A stretch of DNA of 64,000 nucleotides from Nissolia schottii. Taxonomy: Eukaryota; Streptophyta; Magnoliopsida; Fabales; Fabaceae. Location of the stretch: the NCBI GenBank assembly GCA_003254905.1, contig QANU01010622.1, positions 449,395 to 513,394 on the forward strand. The letters run 5' to 3'. The notes beneath the pieces are model-generated. The model was not told where the DNA came from, did not search any database, and saw only the letters and a list, made by a program, of their open reading frames with translations. This document shows positions 45,992 through 57,330 of this stretch, in pieces (position 1 is the first letter of the stretch; each line of letters begins with the position of its first letter). The translations under genes and the position numbers were made by a program.

Positions 45992-47541
45992 ATATGATAA
46001 ACCACTGTACTAAAATATGACCATAGAATTTTTTTTTGGACACAAGTATGCAACATTATTTTTAGACACAAAGTTTTTTTAAGTGAAACTCATAAATAAG
46101 TGTATTTTAGATAAAGTTGGTAAAATTCATTTTTATTATGAATGCGTCTAAAGATAAAGTGACAAGGTCTGTTTGAAGCACCGTATAAGGCAAGATAGGA
46201 TAAACTAATATAATTAGTAATGACTTTATCAATTGTTTGATACAGTCAATGTATTATATAAATTTATCCATTGAGATATCCTTATACGTCAAAATGATGG
46301 ATAACTTAGGTTTGGTTCGACAATGATGTGACTTTTTGAGAGTTGCTGAGCTCTTTGACTCTCCAAAAGTTGCTCTCAAAAAGCCATAACAATATTGAGT
46401 GTGTTTGTTTCAACTTTTAAAAAAAGTGATTAAAATTTTGATTTTTGATGTAGAGCTCAAAAAGTTGAAAACCTATTTTTTTTTAGAAGCTATTTTGTTT
46501 AGCTTCTCTAAAAAAGCTGAAAAAGTAATTTTTTTTTAGATTCTGATTATTTTAAAAATTTATGCAAATATATAAAACTGTTTATTTCAGCTAAAATAAG
46601 TGCTTATTTTGATAAATAAACTGAAATAAACGCATCCATTATTTAGTAAAAAATAAGTAAAAGTAGCTATCAAAAAGCATAAGCTATAGGTGTAGTTTGG
46701 TAATTTTAAATATGCTCTTTATATCTAAAATTACTATAATAAATATAAACATTAGAGAGAAATAATGACCATTAAAATTGTTGGATATATTAATATTTTA
46801 ACATTTAAAGAGTACAAGTCAGCTCTAAAAAGCTACTCATGAGAGCTCCTAAAAGTATCCCTTAGCTTTTAAAAGCCAACAACCAAAGCACATATGCTTT
46901 ATGTTTGTCGATCACAAAAAAATGACTTATGTCTTTTGAGAGTAAGAGCAGACTCTCAAAAAAACTTTATCAAACTATGCCTAATGTTGTCTAAGGAGGC
47001 ATGTTAAGACCTGACTGACTTTTGGCGTCAAAGGTCTTTTTTTAGTTATTTTATTTTATTAAATAAAAATAAAATAAATAAAAATATTGAATAATTTATA
47101 AAAATTAAAATAAATAATATTAGTAAATAATTTAATATATAAAATAAATAAAATTAGGACAACTAATTAATTGATTAAATTATAATACTATTTATTAATA
47201 AATATCTATTTTAAATAAATTATATTTAATATAAAAAATAATTATTTAGTAGTAAAAGAATTCATTAATTACATAATAATTTTTTTAAAAAATAATGGCA
47301 TTGAATACATAAATATTATAATATTATATTATATTTTAATTAAAATAATTAATATAATTTTTTATAAATTAAAATTCCAAATAATAAAAATTAGTGAATA
47401 CTGAGTATAAATATAATTATTATTAATAAAATTTTTAATTTATACTTTTATAATTAATAAATTTAATACTTTATAATTATTTTAATTTTGATCAAACATT
47501 TTTTTATACTTACAATTATTTGTGGAACAATGAAAATATAA
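45992..47541. other. AT-rich intergenic DNA with a degenerate TIR element
   Basis: Between 46306 and 46984 the ends are inverted: TTAGGTTTGGTTCGACAATG and, from the right on the minus strand, TTAGGCATAGTTTGATAAAG, with ACTCTCAAAAGxxxT motifs near both ends. This is probably an old DNA transposon. The stretch 47040-47540 is low-complexity A/T DNA. No gene. Confidence 0.4.
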
Positions 47542-47550
47542 TATAACATA

Positions 47551-48826
47551 GGGTTAATTAAGTTTTTCATCCCTGTAATTTGGGAAAGTTTGGTTTTGGT
47601 CCTTCTATGAAGATTTTAGTCCCTGTAAAATTTGACAATTTGATTTTAGTCCCTGCTAACGTCTGGGACCTGACGGTGCTGAGGTGGCTGTTAGCCCCGC
47701 GGACATGGCGTGCCACGTGGACTCGCCACGTGGCATGACCCGGTTCACCCACCCATCAGCCCATAACCCGGTTCACTTAGACCCGACCCGGTTCTTAAAA
47801 AAAAAAATAGAAACTATTTCAAATCCCTAATTCCCAAATCCACCTTCTACCTCTCGCATCCTCTCCACCCAGCTCCGCCCTCCGTCCCCGTGTCCTGCCC
47901 GTCGCTGTCGCCGTCGCCGTCGCCGTTAACGATGCTGTGGTTGTTGTTGTTGTTGTTTCCGCCTTCGTAGTGGCAGCGCTTGTGGCTGCCGAGGGCCTGA
48001 CCGGTGGTGAAAGCCTTGTGACAGATGGAACACTCATGCATCCTCCCCGCAGTCGCGGCGGCGGTGGAGGCGGAGACGTTGTCATTATTGGCAGCGTTGG
48101 CGGTGGATGTGGCTGTGGCGGCGTTTTCAGAAGAGGATTTGCGGTGGCTGGCCTTGTGGTCGCCGAGTGCTTGGTAGGAAGAGAAGGCTTTGTTGCAAAC
48201 GGTGTACCTATGACTCAGCTTGATAGGTGGCGGTGATTGTTCTTGTTGTGGCGGTTGTGAAGATGATGAGTCTATTTGTTGATGGATGAGAGAGAGGGGG
48301 ATGTTGTTATTGTTGTTGTTGTTTGTTGCCGCCGCTGTGAGCAAGCATGATGAGGCAGAGAGCGAGGTACTCCTCCTCGGTGGGGGGTTGTCAAAACGGT
48401 CGTTTAGAGCGCTTCCTCTTGGCCCATAGGTGGTGGAGGTCATCGTCCTCATCGAAAGCACGTTGGCGACGGCGACGGCGACGGGCAGGCCACGGGGACG
48501 GAGGGCGGGCAGAGCTGGGTGGAGAGAATGCGGGAGGTAGAAGATGGATTTAGGAACTAGGGATTTGTTTCTGTTTTTTTTTTAAGAACTGGGTCGGGTC
48601 TAAGTGAACCGGGTTATGGGCTGATGGATGGGTGAACCGGGTCATTCCACGTGGCACGCCACGTCCACGGGGCTAGCAGCCACGTCAGCACCGTCAGGTC
48701 TCAGACGTTAGCAGGGACTAAAATCAAATTGCCCAATTTTATAGGGACTAAAATTTTTATAGAGGGACCAAAACCAAACTTTCCCAAATTATAGGGATGA
48801 AAAACTTAATTAACCCTATAACATAA
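47551..48826. mobile_element. Pack-MULE carrying a captured C2H2 zinc-finger gene
   Basis: 1276 bp flanked by the perfect 9-bp duplication TATAACATA (47542-47550, 48827-48835), the hallmark of Mutator-like insertion. The terminal inverted repeats are ~375 bp each (47551-47931 and 48453-48826), start GGGTTAATTAAGTTTTTCAT on both strands and remain highly similar throughout. No transposase is present. The ~520-bp interior, and the inner edges of the TIRs, contain a decayed ZAT-type gene on the minus strand. Confidence 0.92.
47935..48430 (-). pseudogene. Captured ZAT-type C2H2 zinc-finger gene (decayed)
   Basis: Minus-strand blocks in order: [11 protein letters not shown] (basic nuclear-import-like region), [14 protein letters not shown] (in a different frame from the downstream part), first finger [22 protein letters not shown], linker, and second finger [23 protein letters not shown]. 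In plant ZAT repressors both fingers have C-x2-C and QALGGH. Here finger 1 has lost its first Cys (Tyr instead), both Gly-Gly pairs are changed (GD, GS), at least two frameshifts separate the N-terminal blocks, and no C-terminal EAR repression motif is present, as the frame runs into the TIR. The parent is probably a stress-related ZAT10/STZ-like gene. Not expected to make a normal factor. Confidence 0.85.
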
Positions 48827-48835
48827 CACAACATC

Positions 48836-49253
48836 TTATACACTGACATACGAAATACTGCATAGTATTAAAAATTTATCGGTATCATGCTTTATCCTAT
48901 CTGTCATTATCCTATTAGATCTGTGAAACTAGCCCTAAAGTTGTGTCCATAAAAGAATATCTCGTGATCATATTAGAAATCTTAATAATTGTGTGTCTTT
49001 TTCTATACTCCTAACTCCTACAAGAAGATTGTTTCAATATATATTTATTTATTGAATTTAATTTTTATCCACTAAGATGTAAATTTTGTTATCCTGTTAA
49101 TCAATCATATCTTTTCACATTAAACATATTCTTGCACGTTGGACTAAACCCGCTCTGCCGCCATGCGTTTAGATTGTGTGTTGTTAGGAGCGTGATGCTG
49201 CTGAGTTGTTTCCATTTTTATTGAGTCTCTATGCCAATCGGCGGTGATAACTG
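48836..49253. other. Intergenic DNA
   Basis: No gene. TATCGGTATCATGCTTTATCC... near 48880 could be the inner edge of an older element that the Pack-MULE entered. Confidence 0.3.
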
Positions 49254-49895
49254 ATGATGGAGGGTCATAGAAACGTGCATGAAGAGAGAACTGAAGAACG
49301 TGACCAACATGAAATCAAAGTGGAGGAGCCATTAGTCCAAGAGGATATATTATTCTCTTTGACGATGGGGACATTAATTTCGGAGAGCATGGAGGATTGT
49401 GAGAGGAGCTTAATTGCAAAACTTACATCGGAGAAACCATTCAACAAGACGAGTTTCCAAAACGCCATGTCCAACATATGGGGGGCTAGCTTCGTTTGTG
49501 ATGTGGGGTGAGGGCGACAATTAAGCACGGTGGAAGGAGTGCTAGCTGTGGGTTGAGTTTAAACACGAATTAATGCCTTTCACAAGTTTGCTTCCGATGT
49601 GGGGAGGAAGGAGAGGAAGCTCCAGTGTACTTATTTATGATAATAAAGCAACCGTGGTTGGGAGGTGGGTCCAACAACAACATCTGAGCCTAGGATGTCG
49701 TCAACGAACAATAAGTCTACGACAGCTGTGTTGGTTGGAACCAAAGAGGTAGCAAAGGAGAATGAAGGGGGATGGAATCAGGAGACCAATGTGAGCTCCA
49801 AATTGTGACAACTAAAATAGCTTCGAAGGATGAGGTGAGAGGAAGAGAAGAGGATACAGTGGTGGTTCTTCGGGGAGGTAGTATCATTAAAGAAG
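49254..49895 (+). pseudogene. DUF4283-like retroelement remnant
   Basis: The frame at 49254-49511 ends with ESMEDCERSLIAKLTSEKPF and NKTSFQNAMSNIWG, which resembles the DUF4283 region found in plant LINE-type ORF1 and zinc-knuckle proteins. It then stops; similar low-complexity charged sequence follows to about 49895 in another frame. There is no RT domain nearby, so it is an isolated decayed fragment. Confidence 0.45.
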
Positions 49896-49917
49896 TGAAA
49901 AATTTAAAAACGACGTA

Positions 49918-50155
49918 TCCAGGATATTGCTTTTTTATCATTGTTGACTTACTTTCGTTTTGTTTTGTTTTTATTTATATTCATCAATCCAAACCCCCAG
50001 TTTGTAATTGTAATTTTAATTGGTTTTAATTGCTTCTTGAGAGACGACCTAGGTTAGCTCCCATTTACTACGATTTTGGGTTAATTTAATTTTATAAATT
50101 ATTATTTGATCGCGTACTGAAGTTAACGACGTTTTGGTGTGTGTCAAAATTTGAA
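49918..50155 (+). repeat. LTR-end-like segment, direct copy 1
   Basis: It matches 52368-52590 in the same orientation: TCGTTTTGTTTTG, ATTCATCAATC, GAGAGACGACCTAGGTTAGC, TTATAAATTATTATTTGATCGC and GTGTGTGTCA occur in order in both. Confidence 0.75.
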
Positions 50156-51508
50156 TTGATTGAATTTAAAATAAAAGAAAATTAAAACAAATAAATAAAC
50201 AATGATAAAAGGCAATGTCCTGCATACATCGTTTCTAGATCAATGATTAATTGTCATTGGTTTCTAATTAATTATTCATAGGAGGGGATGTTTATTAGTT
50301 GAAATCTCTAACTAATACGTAATTCACTTAAGAGATGACGTACGATCGTCAATTCCCTAAGAATTCATTAATACAGAAATTAAAACTAAGATCTCAGCAT
50401 TTAAAACCCATATCAATTATGTCCCAATTGCACAACCTAATTAAATCTAATTAGTTCCGAAAAAGTTCCCAAATCCTAAATCAATAAATCCTACAATCTT
50501 CAAGATCTATCAACCTAGAATTAGCCCTAACCAATAACATGCGATCGCTATATTATTAATCAAGGGCGGAACAAATCATGAATAAACATTAAGCACAAGA
50601 CCTCGAATTAATCCTAATCTAGAGTTACCGCATGCAAGATATTAAGAAAACTACCGCTCCATGGATGGAGGATAAAGGCTCATAATAAATAAAAATAAGA
50701 AGAGAGTAGAAAATAATGGAGAATTAAAATAGCAAAACCTGAATTAGAGAGCGAAAGAAATTCACAAATAGTTGGGAGCTTGCGTTGTCAATGCGAGCGC
50801 TCCAACAATCCTTGAAGACTAACACCTAAGCACTACTAACATAAACCTAAACTGCATATAATAAAAGAAAAAAGCGTAGAAAATAAAAAGGGAGGTTAAG
50901 TATGAAGTTGTCTCCAAGAGTTGAGAGAGGATGTCTTCTTTATACAGGATTGACACAAAGTGGGTGTAAATCCCGCACTTTCAGCACAACAGTTAGTAAA
51001 ATTGTGATAACTTCGGTTACAGATATCGGATTGAGGTGATTCAAATCTCCAATTAAAGCTAAGAGATAGATCTACAACTTTGTAGTTAAGGTCAAATCGA
51101 GATTTCTCCATCCTGGCGCAAAATCCGTGGCAAAGTCAGCACTAAAAATCTTCAACAAATCTTTGACCAAATCTTTTTGAATTTGAGTTCAATCTTGTAT
51201 TTATTGGTCCAAATTTTCTTTTCAAATCTCTTCTTCACAATTTATATCTCATCAAATCTCCTTCAAATCTTTAATGATCCTCTTGACAATTTATTTTCTG
51301 TAATTAAAATAGAAAACTAAAAAAGAACAAAAGAAATCCACACATTGAAGTCTAAGATAAAATAGTGCTTAAAATTGCATTTTTCTCAATTTCTCACAAA
51401 AGAGGATAATGTGCAAAACATATTAATCAAGCATTAAAATTACACATTTTTAGTATGCAATGTTCAATTACAGAATAATAAAATAGGGTACAAACTCCAC
51501 CTATCAGT
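50156..51508 (-). mobile_element. LTR-like copy on the minus strand
   Basis: The minus strand starts TGATAGGTGGAGTTTGTACC at 51508, contains a TATAAAG box near 50942, and then an R/U5-like part (50690 down to 50160) that is an inverted copy of 51960-52440. It lacks coding sequence. Homologous blocks include CCTCCATCCATGG, TTATTGGTTAGGG and CCCCTCCTATGAATAA. Confidence 0.55.
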
Positions 51509-52592
51509 AAGGCATCTCGCGCAAGACGTGACCTCATATCGCACCAAACGTGCTAGACAAAAAGTGAAAAATAAGATTCAGTGAAGGTGTCTCGCACGAG
51601 ATACAATGCAACTCGCGTTATTGTATCTCGTGCGAGACACGATCACAGAGGCCCAAAACCCTATTTGGTGATCCCAAAAGGTTATAAATAGACATAGGGT
51701 GAACATAATTGAAAAAATCACACACCGGCTCTCAGCTGCTCTTAGGATTAGGTTTATATAGTTTTTCCTTTATTTTTTCGCATCTTAGGATTAATGTTAG
51801 TGATGCTTTGTTAGTTTCTTTTCGTTCGAAGATTGTTGGAACTCTCGCGATCGCGTATGAGTTTCTTCGTGATTTGACTCACTCTTCTTATTATTTAATT
51901 CAGTTTTTGCATTTATTTTCAGATCTATACTTTTTCCTTCTTTCATCTATTTCTTTTGCGTTTTTATCCTCCATCCATGGAAGTGTAGTTCCCTAATATC
52001 TTGCATGCAGTAACTCTAGATTAGGATTTAACTGGTGATTATGCGATTAATGTTTATTCATGAATTGTTCCACCCCTAATTAGTAATATAACAATTGCAT
52101 GTTATTGGTTAGGGTTAATTCTAGGTTGATAGATCTTGACGATTGTAGGATTTATTGATTTTGGATTTGAGAACTTTTTGGGAGAATTAATTAGATCTAA
52201 TTAGGTTGTGCAATTGATGCTTGGGGGATTGACGATTGTAGTCTCTTGAGTGAATTGCGTGTTAGTTAGAAATTTCAACTAACAAACAACATCCCCTCCT
52301 ATGAATAACTAATTTAGGAATCAATGAGAATAAATCCGTGAATCTAGAATGTCGTATGCAAGATAATGGTTTTTTTTTTATGGTTGATTCGCTTTTGTTT
52401 TGTTTTCCTTTTAATTTAAATTCATCAATCAACCCCCCCCCAATTTAGTTGAACTCGTAATTGGCTTTCAAATTGCTTCTTTGAGAGACGACCTAGGTTA
52501 GCCTCATTTACTACGTTTTGGTTAATTTAGTTTTATAAATTATTATTTGATCGCACACTGAAATTAACAATGTTTTAGTGTGTGTCACATGC
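51509..52592 (+). mobile_element. LTR-like copy on the plus strand
   Basis: It carries the palindromic TCTCGxxCGAGA region (51514-51640), a TATA box TATAAATA at 51683-51690, a transcript-like leader and, after the shared ~450-bp inverted-repeat part, the GAGAGACGACCTAGGTTAGC and GTGTGTGTCA end. Together with the minus-strand copy it makes a head-to-head pair. Confidence 0.55.
51587..51640. repeat. Perfect 21-bp hairpin upstream of a TATA box
   Basis: The arms 51587-51607 and 51620-51640 are perfect inverted copies built around CTCGCACGAG, separated by a 12-bp loop that itself contains CTCGCG. It lies 43 bp upstream of TATAAATA. Confidence 0.9.
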
Positions 52593-52599
52593 CATATTA

Positions 52600-53110
52600 A
52601 TACTTTGTATGTGTACATGCATTGTTCTGTTGATGCTTTATTATTAATTATTAATAAACGATTATCCATGATCAGTTATCTTAGGTGGTGGAGTATCGTG
52701 GTACCTATTCACTGAGTGATAAACTCACCCCTAATTTAATTTTTTTTAGTTAGGTTGAGGTCCATGGAGTTTATCCTCTAGTGCAGTGGCACCAGTCTTC
52801 AAGCTAGTGGTGAGCTCTGCTTCGTAGTTGAGTATTCATCATTTTTAGTTTACTTTCAGTTTGTAGTTACTCTAGTAGGGTCACAGGAAAGGTCGTCAGA
52901 CGTTATGCTTAATTAGACTTAGTTGTATGATTGATATTTTGTTATTCATGTATAGACAATTATCATGTTTCAGTTGTAAAAAAATAAAAAGTTTTTAACT
53001 ATAGTTTATTCAATTATATTTCATGCATATTCACACTTTAGCACGTTTAGAGACTTCTACAAAGGAACTAATCCCCTTGCGTGCCGGTCCAGACTTTCGG
53101 GTCATGGTAG
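52600..53110 (+). mobile_element. Gypsy-like LTR 3' portion
   Basis: TCACTGAGTGATAAACTCACCCC at 52719 and CTTGCGTGCCGGTCCAGACT near 53078 are the same kinds of blocks, in the same order, as in the LTR ending at 55189 (TTCACTAAAACTCGTCC...CTCACCCC; CTTGCATGCCGGTAACAAT). The terminal GTTACA has decayed to GGTCATGG. Confidence 0.45.
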
Positions 53111-53459
53111 AAACCTCTTTGACAGAGGAAGTTTTAATAGGAGCCTAAACAAAAGAAAATAAAGCAAAGTCATCAAAGTTATTATATCATGGCCTAAAAT
53201 AAATGAATTAAGTGAGCATATTGTTTTACTATAGAAAGGGGCTTGCTAGGAATATGCCAAGGATTTTCCATCTTGCCTTTTTTTACTGTGTTGGGAAGTG
53301 ATGCCAGATGAGGATTTGATTTTTGTCTTTTGTGGAGTACTGGTTCCACTATCTGTGTATGAAAATTTGGGCTACATCCCTATCATTGCTACATACAGTC
53401 AACAACAACAGTAAATAAAATTCACAAGTCTGAACCACTGAAACACTAAATTGTGCAAG

Positions 53460-55189
53460 CAAACCATGTCTAAAAGACCCACAGTATTTTAGGTAAAAAA
53501 AAAGCCGACACGCTGCAGCAGCGCGCATGTGTAGTGCAGCGGCGCGGCGTGTGCGCTGTAGCGGCATGGGAATAGAGTCTCACATCAGATACATCACTAG
53601 AAGTGGGTCTCTATCTCCCCCTATATATAGAAACTTCTCATGAGTGTTTAGACTTGCTAATTCACTCAAAAGCTTGAGATGTTTCACTTTTGTGAGACTT
53701 TTCGCTACAGTTCTTTTTATTTCTTTTCTCCCTCTTATTTTTCATTCATGGGGAAGTAGTGTCTTCATGTGGGGTGTCAAGAGCTTCCAGTTTAGTGCTA
53801 CTTAGCAGTTAGCCATTTTCATGTGAGTGACTTTTTTCACGGTCTATTTTAGACCATGTATTTATTTTTAAAGTTATTTATTTTAGAATAATTTATTTTA
53901 ATAATTATTTTATTTATGCATGTTTTATGAAATCCTAGGAGGTGGAACTTAATATTTTATCTTATGTATTTATGAAGTTAATTATTATTAGGAATTCTTT
54001 ATGAAATTAGTTATTAATTAAGTTATTAATTAGTATTTCTTTATTTATGAAAATAGTAAGATATTTATTTAATTAGTTATTTCTTTATTTGTGAATTAGT
54101 GATTTATTTAGAAATGTGTTTAATTATGAAGTTAGTTATTTTTTTTATAATTATTTATTTAGAAACTCATTATTTATGAAGTAGATAGTTACGGAAATAT
54201 TCATGAAACTATTTTAGAACTATATGGGACCACATGTTTTATCGCATTAAATATGTCATGTTGTGTGTGTATGATCATTTATGAAATTAAATCATGTTAT
54301 GCTATCAGTATCAGTTAAATAATTATGTTATTATGGTCATGTTATGTTATTTATTTAAATTGTTTTCATGGAAGTTATATGTAGGATAGAACTATAAGTC
54401 AGCGACAGGCTACGTTAACCCTTGATACCATTGTAGTAAGAATCCGGACTAACTATCAGGGATCTAGGGACTGGGGAAGCGTTTTCCTAGCTATCATGGC
54501 CTAGGTGCTTGGGTAGTGCTTCAAGACTAACTATCAGAAATCTATGGGCTCAGGTAGTGTATCCCTAACTATCGTGGCTTAGATACTTGGGTAGCGCATC
54601 ATAAGCAAGATCGTAATGCTCGGGAACTGTCTATCTAGATGCCCTTCTTATTTAATGATTTTGTTTCGAATAAAGATTATGTTTTTATTGTAAAGCATCA
54701 CTATTATAAATGTTTTATGCTTATTATATATTATGTATTGCATCTGTATGTCATGTTTTCGAAGTGTCTCATGTCGCCATGTGGATGACCATTCACTAAA
54801 ACTCGTCCTAGAGTTCTCACCCCTCAACCCCCCCTCCAATTGCAGGTTAGGAAGTGGAGTACCAGTGCATAGAGTTTATGGTTAGTGCAACAACGTCAAA
54901 ATTTACGAGTCAGCAGTTCACCTTGAGATGAAGCTACCTGTAGGACATGCTAGTTTTATTTCATTTTATAATCGAATCATGTCTAGAGTGCCCCAATTGT
55001 ATACAAGGCGGGATCTTCAGACCAGTTACATATTTTTATCGTGTATATTTATATTCATTATAAAAGAGTTTACGTTTATTTAGAAAAAGAAAGTTTATTT
55101 GTTTTAATTAAAGATAAAGTGCATTTTTTTTAAAAGCGTTCCTAGAAACTAGTCACTTGCATGCCGGTAACAATTTTTGGGTCGTTACA
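53460..55189 (+). mobile_element. Gypsy-like LTR
   Basis: It ends TTTTTGGGTCGTTACA at 55189. A CTATATATAG TATA box at about 53621, preceded by a GC-rich palindromic block (53505-53570), marks the presumed promoter. The AT-rich middle has repeated TATTTATGAAxTTAxTTA. No gag/pol, so it is an isolated LTR; its 5' boundary is not clear. Confidence 0.5.
54449..54604 (+). repeat. Two 78-bp tandem units, each of two ~39-bp subunits
   Basis: CTAACTATCAGxxATCTA at 54449 and 54527 and CTA(G/A)CTATC(A/G)TGGC(C/T)TAG at 54488 and 54566 alternate, each followed by GGGTAGxG(C/T). This makes four diverged ~39-bp repeats. Confidence 0.75.
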
Positions 55190-56280
55190 CTTAGCAAGTG
55201 CATGTGTGCATTTACGGTAAGCCAAGTACCAATTAGATCAAGATTGTGCAAGTGTTCAAACATAGACAGAGTTCTATAGCTTAGTATATTTCCTTCTTTC
55301 TTTCAACTCAAGCTAGCACTAGACTAGGGATCAAAATGGATTTACTAAGCTTAACATAAGGCTTAGGTGGGGGTATGATGGAATAGTCATTTAGGCTTTT
55401 CTCTATACCCTCAACTTAAGGAATCCCCTCTCATTGACACACTCATAGGTTGAACCCCACTTGTAGCTAGTTGAACATTCATGCCTCTTTTGGTTTGATT
55501 AGAGGACCGCTTTCTTTTGTTCCCCTTATCATTTTTCACTTCTTTTTGTATTTTTTTCTCTTTCTTTTTCTTTGCTTTTCACTTTTTCACCCTTTGACTT
55601 CCCATTTTACCACCATTTTGAGGTTAGAAGCATAAATGTGGTTGACGTCACCATGGGGCCTACTTGCTACCCTATGAAATGAATCTAACAGTTTAGGCTT
55701 GATGGTATTTTCAAGGATCAAAGGGGTCAATAAAACAAGGGGCACATTGGTTAATAGGTTGTTGCCAAAAAATTAAAAGCTTATACATAGCTCAAAGGAG
55801 GTGACTAGGGAGACTTTTCATAAGAGGTGGACTATGAAGACTTACTTTTATGATATTCCAAACAAGGCCTAGATCACTTCCCTAACTAATGGTTCCCTTG
55901 AGCTTATTCCTATAGGGATCCACTAAGGTTCTAGAATCTTGTCTAAACCAAAACACATGCACAGAATTGCAGAAAATCAAACAAGGATACCATGCTCCTA
56001 AGAGTTTATATGCGTTCATAATAACAACTCAAAAGACATTATTCAAACAAGCACAAATAAGCTTTCAGCAGGTTGACAAATAATTACCATTTGCTACCTA
56101 GTTGACAAATTGACAATTATTATCATTATTGGGGTCAAGACCAATATCCTAACTAAGGTCTAACATAGGAACTTTTCAAAAAATTTCAATCTTTTTGGGA
56201 TCTTTTGAATTTTTGTGTTTTTCTTTTTCTAAAATCAAATAAAAGCTACACTAAAAAAAAATAAAACAATGCATATTATA
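55190..56280. other. Intergenic DNA
   Basis: No gene recognised. Confidence 0.4.
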
Positions 56281-56445
56281 TATAATACACTAAAATTTCT
56301 ATTAACCCCTCACTCATTTTTTTTTCTAACTCACACAAAAAAAACCTAAACTAATTTGTAGTGTGCATAAAAGTTTAGATTTTTTTTTGCGTGAGTTAGA
56401 AAAAAAAAATGAGTGAAGAATTAGTAAAAATTTTAGTGTATTATA
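56281..56445. mobile_element. Near-perfect foldback element, 165 bp
   Basis: TATAATACACTAAAATTT opens the left arm and is exactly mirrored at the right end. The arms (~70 bp) also share CACTCATTTTTTTTTCTAAC and ACTCACxCAAAAAAAA. The short loop contains TTTGTAGTGTGCAT. It lies about 1.2 kb upstream of the RPK2-like ATG. Confidence 0.75.
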
Positions 56446-57330
56446 ATAATGTGAAAAAGAAACAAGGCGGAATTAGTTCTAGCTATAACAATTTTAATTC
56501 CAAAAATTATTAAATACATTTTCTTAGCATTTTAACTTTGAAAGCAACCACTCTAGTGAAAAAGTTATGAGAATTTTATTTCTTTTTAAAAAGAATCATT
56601 TAATCATTAAGGAAAGAAAATTTTCTTTTATTCTGTTTTTTTTAAAAGTGAAATGAAGTCTTTTTTACCAGGAAGTAAATATATACAATAGAAAAATGAA
56701 TCCTTTCATTATGCATAATTGAACCATTAAAACAATACATGCATAATTGAATAAACATACATATAATGCATGCATAATTAAATACATGCATAACATGCAT
56801 AATTGCTTTCAAATGCAGTACACTGCATAACGAAGAACTCGACTTTTTTTATAATTTTTTTTTAAATTATAAATTAATTTAAATCAATTTTTAATTAAAA
56901 ATAATAAGAAAAAGAAAATACAACATAATTGGAGTTGATTTAAATCGACTCACTCAAAATTAGTTTATTTTGTCAACAATTTTTAAATTGATTCATTTAA
57001 TAGTAATAAGATAATTTTTATGTTTTATTTTGAGAAATTTCTTGAAAAGATATCGTGAGATAAAAAAATAAAAAAAGATAGATGGATAAATAAGAGATAG
57101 GAAGTTAGTAATTATTTTTTTTTAAAGAAAATTGAAAGGAAAAAAATTACATACAAAAGGCCAAAGATAGTAAAAACAATTGGAAACCAAAATTACAGTT
57201 TTTTTTTTTGGAATATCCTTTATTTAATTGAACAGATGAAAAACTGAAAAACTGTGAAAATATGAATGAATATGCGAATTGAATCTTTTTTGTTTTCTCG
57301 TGAAAACAAAATGAAATCAAAAGAAAGAGA
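56446..57330 (+). promoter_or_regulatory. Distal upstream region of the RPK2-like gene
   Basis: AT-rich DNA with ATGCATAATTGAA-type short repeats (56700-56830). No gene and no certain regulatory site. Confidence 0.3.
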
